In this document: positions 4,672-6,535 of the stretch, in pieces
Numbering within the stretch: position 1 is the first letter of the stretch
Layout: each line of letters starts with the position of its first letter
From: Sphingomonadales bacterium
GTDB lineage: Bacteria > Pseudomonadota > Alphaproteobacteria > Sphingomonadales > Sphingomonadaceae
Assembly (NCBI GenBank): GCA_020200935.1
Contig: JAIVHR010000283.1
Coordinates: 1 to 6,535, forward strand
Length of the DNA: 6,535 nt
Direction of reading: 5' to 3'
Notes under the pieces: model-generated
What the model was told of the DNA's origin: nothing
Database searches by the model: none
Seen by the model: only the letters and a program-made list of their open reading frames with translations
Program-made: the position numbers and the translations under genes

Positions 4672-5733
4672 ATGCGCATGACGAAGCGACAGGATTTGAC
4701 CCCGGCATCGCCGCTTGCGGGCGATCTGCGGCCCGAAGAGATCGATGCGCTGGCCGATGACGGCGATCCGCGCGGCGCCTTCCTGCGCCATCGCTGGTTC
4801 GCCGCGGGCAAAAACCCGGCCGAGCGCATCATCGGCTTGCGGCGCGAGGACGGGACGCCGGCCGCCGCGATCCCGCTCTCGGCGCAGAAATACGGGCCGC
4901 TCAGGATCAACGCCGTCTCCGGCGGCTATTGGCCCTTTCGCGGCTTTCCGGTCCGCTCCGGCGCCGACCGGGCCGAGCTCGCGGAGATGCTTTGCGACCC
5001 CGAATCACGCCGCGCGCTCGGGGGGGTCTGGCGCGTCGGCCCGGTCTTCGCCGGCGATGCCACCGCCGAACGCATCGTCCCCGCCGCGCGCGATGCGGGT
5101 TGGCAGGTGCTGACCCGTTCGCTCGGCACGATCTTCGAACTCGACTTGGCGGCTCTCCGCGCCGGCGGCGACTGGCCGTCGGCCAAAACCCAGCGCAAGA
5201 ATCGCTGGCGCAAGCGGCGGCTCGCCGAGGATGGCGAGGTCGTCTGCCGCTATTTCACCGGCGCCGACTGGACCAAAGCAGACCGCGACGCGATGGCCGA
5301 GATCGAGGCCAACAGCTGGCTCGCCAAGCTCGATGACGGCGGCGACACCAAATTCCGCGATCCCGCCGAGCGCCGCTTCTGGGAGGATGCGGCGCAGGAC
5401 CCGGCGCTCGCGACCATGATCTTCGGCAGCCTGATGTCGATCGGCGAGACGCCCGCCGCCTTCACCTTCGGCATCGAGGCCGGCGATACCCGCTATTACA
5501 TCGCCAACAATTACGACGAGCGTTTCACCAAATTCGGCCCCGGCCGGGTGCTGCTCTATGACGATTTCGAGCGCGCCGCCGAGGCCGGAATCACCCGGAT
5601 CAGCTGGGGCGTTGGCGATGCCGGATATAAGAGCGAGATGGGCGCCGAGCCCGGCCCCGTGCTTCTCGACCTGCTCTTCGTGCGCGGCGGATGGCTGGCG
5701 GCGCTGCTCGAGCCGATCTGGGCCCGCCGTTGA
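4672..5733 (+). CDS. CelD/FemAB-like acyltransferase (GNAT superfamily, Acetyltransf_6 type)
   Basis: A 353-residue cytoplasmic protein with no signal peptide or membrane span. The N-terminal half (about 25-155) has the first half-fold: 'RHRWFAAGKNPAERIIGLRR' (39-58), 'AAAIPLSAQKYGPLRI' and 'GGYWPFRGFPVR' (84-95). A basic segment KTQRKNRWRKRRLAEDG (172-188) precedes the C-terminal acyltransferase half, which shows 'AAFTFGIEAGDTRYYIANN' (262-280), YDERFTKFGPGRVLLYD (281-297) and SWGVGDAGYKSEMGA (311-325). The last is the 'G.gD..YK' signature of the Acetyltransf_6 / cellulose-biosynthesis CelD group. It probably acylates a glycan or lipid-linked precursor; the acceptor is not evident. An AGGGAGA RBS precedes ATG 4672; ATG 4678 two codons later is an alternative. 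It shares motif order with the gene at 2757-3656 and points away from it across the repeat. Its TGA overlaps the TTG start of the next gene, so the two are probably one operon. Confidence 0.87.
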   Translation: MRMTKRQDLTPASPLAGDLRPEEIDALADDGDPRGAFLRHRWFAAGKNPAERIIGLRREDGTPAAAIPLSAQKYGPLRINAVSGGYWPFRGFPVRSGADRAELAEMLCDPESRRALGGVWRVGPVFAGDATAERIVPAARDAGWQVLTRSLGTIFELDLAALRAGGDWPSAKTQRKNRWRKRRLAEDGEVVCRYFTGADWTKADRDAMAEIEANSWLAKLDDGGDTKFRDPAERRFWEDAAQDPALATMIFGSLMSIGETPAAFTFGIEAGDTRYYIANNYDERFTKFGPGRVLLYDDFERAAEAGITRISWGVGDAGYKSEMGAEPGPVLLDLLFVRGGWLAALLEPIWARR

Positions 5734-6535
5734 GGACCTCGCCCGACCTTCCCCGCCAATCGGAGCTGCTGCTCTGGCTGGTCGCAGGCCTGGTCGTGCT
5801 CGCGCTAGCGGGTATGATCGCCTGGCAGACCTTCGCCTTCGGCTGGCACCCGGCGCGCGAGGAGCCCCCGCTGTTTGACACCTTTCACTGGCTGCGCATG
5901 TGGACGACGTTCGGCCTCGGCGCGCTGGTCGTCGCAACGCTCGTCGCGGCCGGCCGCGAGAGTCCGGAATCGGCGGTTCCCCTGTCGCCGCCCGCGACAG
6001 GCCTCGGCTGGCTGGTGGTCGCCGGAGCGACGGCGGCAACCGGGCTCTTCCTCGCCAGCCCGGAGCTGTTTCATCAACTGACGGTCGAGGACGGCGCCAT
6101 CGAATGGTCGTCGGCCTTATTGCTGTTCATCGCCTGCGGGCTGATGCTGGCAAGCTTCGGGCGGCAGCTCCGCCGCCCCGATACGCCCGAGCGCTGGCGC
6201 CGGCTTCGCCTCGCCGCAACGCTCGGCCTCGCCGCGATCTTTTTCCTGATGGCGATGGAGGAGATCAGCTGGTTCCAGCGCGTGATCGGCTTCGATACCC
6301 CCGAACCGATGGCCGAGCGCAACTGGCAGGGCGAATTCAATTTCCACAATTTCCAGACCGACCTGACCGAACTCGGCCTCTATGCCGGCACCGGGCTGTT
6401 CCTCCTGCTGCTGTCGCTGATGCGCGAGACGGTCGGCGGCTGGCGGCCGATCGCGCCGGTCCACGCGCTGCTTCCGGACCGCGCCGCCGCGGCGGCAAGC
6501 GCGCCGATGCTGCTCTTCACCTACGGCCATTGGAA
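5730..6535 (+). CDS. Polytopic membrane protein with EEISWxQ and NxQxExNxHN motifs, 3' end outside window
   Basis: 268 codons are open from TTG 5730 to the right edge. The TTG overlaps the preceding stop as TTGA, pointing to translational coupling. The next in-frame ATG (5814, codon 29) would cut through the first membrane span, so TTG is preferred; no clear RBS is seen. Predicted membrane segments are at about 13-35, 57-74, 92-110, 127-144, 162-176 and 212-231, with a seventh beginning near 258. The conserved-looking part joins the end of span 5 to the following loop: MEEISWFQRVIGFDTPE (176-192) and NWQGEFNFHNF (198-208), rich in E, W, Q, N and H and likely at a membrane face. I recall this EEISWxQR...TPE...NxQxExNxHN pattern in uncharacterised bacterial membrane proteins, but no function. 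Its position after an acyltransferase suggests a partner role in envelope-glycan modification, which is inference only. Confidence 0.8.
   Translation, partial: MRTSPDLPRQSELLLWLVAGLVVLALAGMIAWQTFAFGWHPAREEPPLFDTFHWLRMWTTFGLGALVVATLVAAGRESPESAVPLSPPATGLGWLVVAGATAATGLFLASPELFHQLTVEDGAIEWSSALLLFIACGLMLASFGRQLRRPDTPERWRRLRLAATLGLAAIFFLMAMEEISWFQRVIGFDTPEPMAERNWQGEFNFHNFQTDLTELGLYAGTGLFLLLLSLMRETVGGWRPIAPVHALLPDRAAAAASAPMLLFTYGHW

Noticed and set aside
5005..6039. 344-codon minus-strand open frame
   Set aside because: It is antisense to the acyltransferase and membrane protein genes, with Arg/Ala/Pro-rich shadow composition and no recognisable domain.

Overview
The window is GC-rich and gene-dense with strong GC3 bias. 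Its RecO and ApaG sequences resemble those of alphaproteobacteria, most likely Sphingomonadales; this is an inference from sequence style and family memory, not from a search.

Layout from left to right. (1) The 5' part of a GNAT-type N-acetyltransferase runs off the left edge on the minus strand. (2) Diverging from it is a secreted, class A beta-lactamase-fold serine hydrolase with an extra N-terminal domain. (3) Convergent with that, stop codon against stop codon, is apaG, which appears to have a promoter placed so that its mRNA would be leaderless. (4) Upstream of apaG is recO, broken by an out-of-frame internal deletion. The N-terminal 151 codons and the last 24 codons survive in different frames, and the N-terminal frame reads straight through into apaG, making a 341-codon RecO(N)-ApaG open frame. 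(5) The first of two copies of a composite, hairpin-rich intergenic repeat follows. (6) Next is a minus-strand two-gene unit: a polysaccharide-deacetylase-like gene lacking the N-terminal part of its domain, overlapping by ATGA a CelD/FemAB-like acyltransferase gene. (7) The second copy of the repeat lies just upstream of the truncated deacetylase. (8) Reading the other way is a second CelD/FemAB-like acyltransferase, followed by a polytopic membrane protein. The latter begins at a TTG overlapping the previous stop and runs off the right edge.

The genes from 2757 to 6535 (deacetylase, two related acyltransferases and a multi-pass membrane protein) look like a small set for modifying a surface glycan or cell-envelope polymer, with the modification machinery straddling the repeat. 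The repeats sit at both ends of the minus-strand pair, one directly upstream of the damaged recO and one directly upstream of the N-truncated deacetylase. This suggests local genome erosion or rearrangement around them. I see no RNA genes, CRISPR arrays, transposases or phage genes. All three intergenic stretches are short or filled by the repeats.
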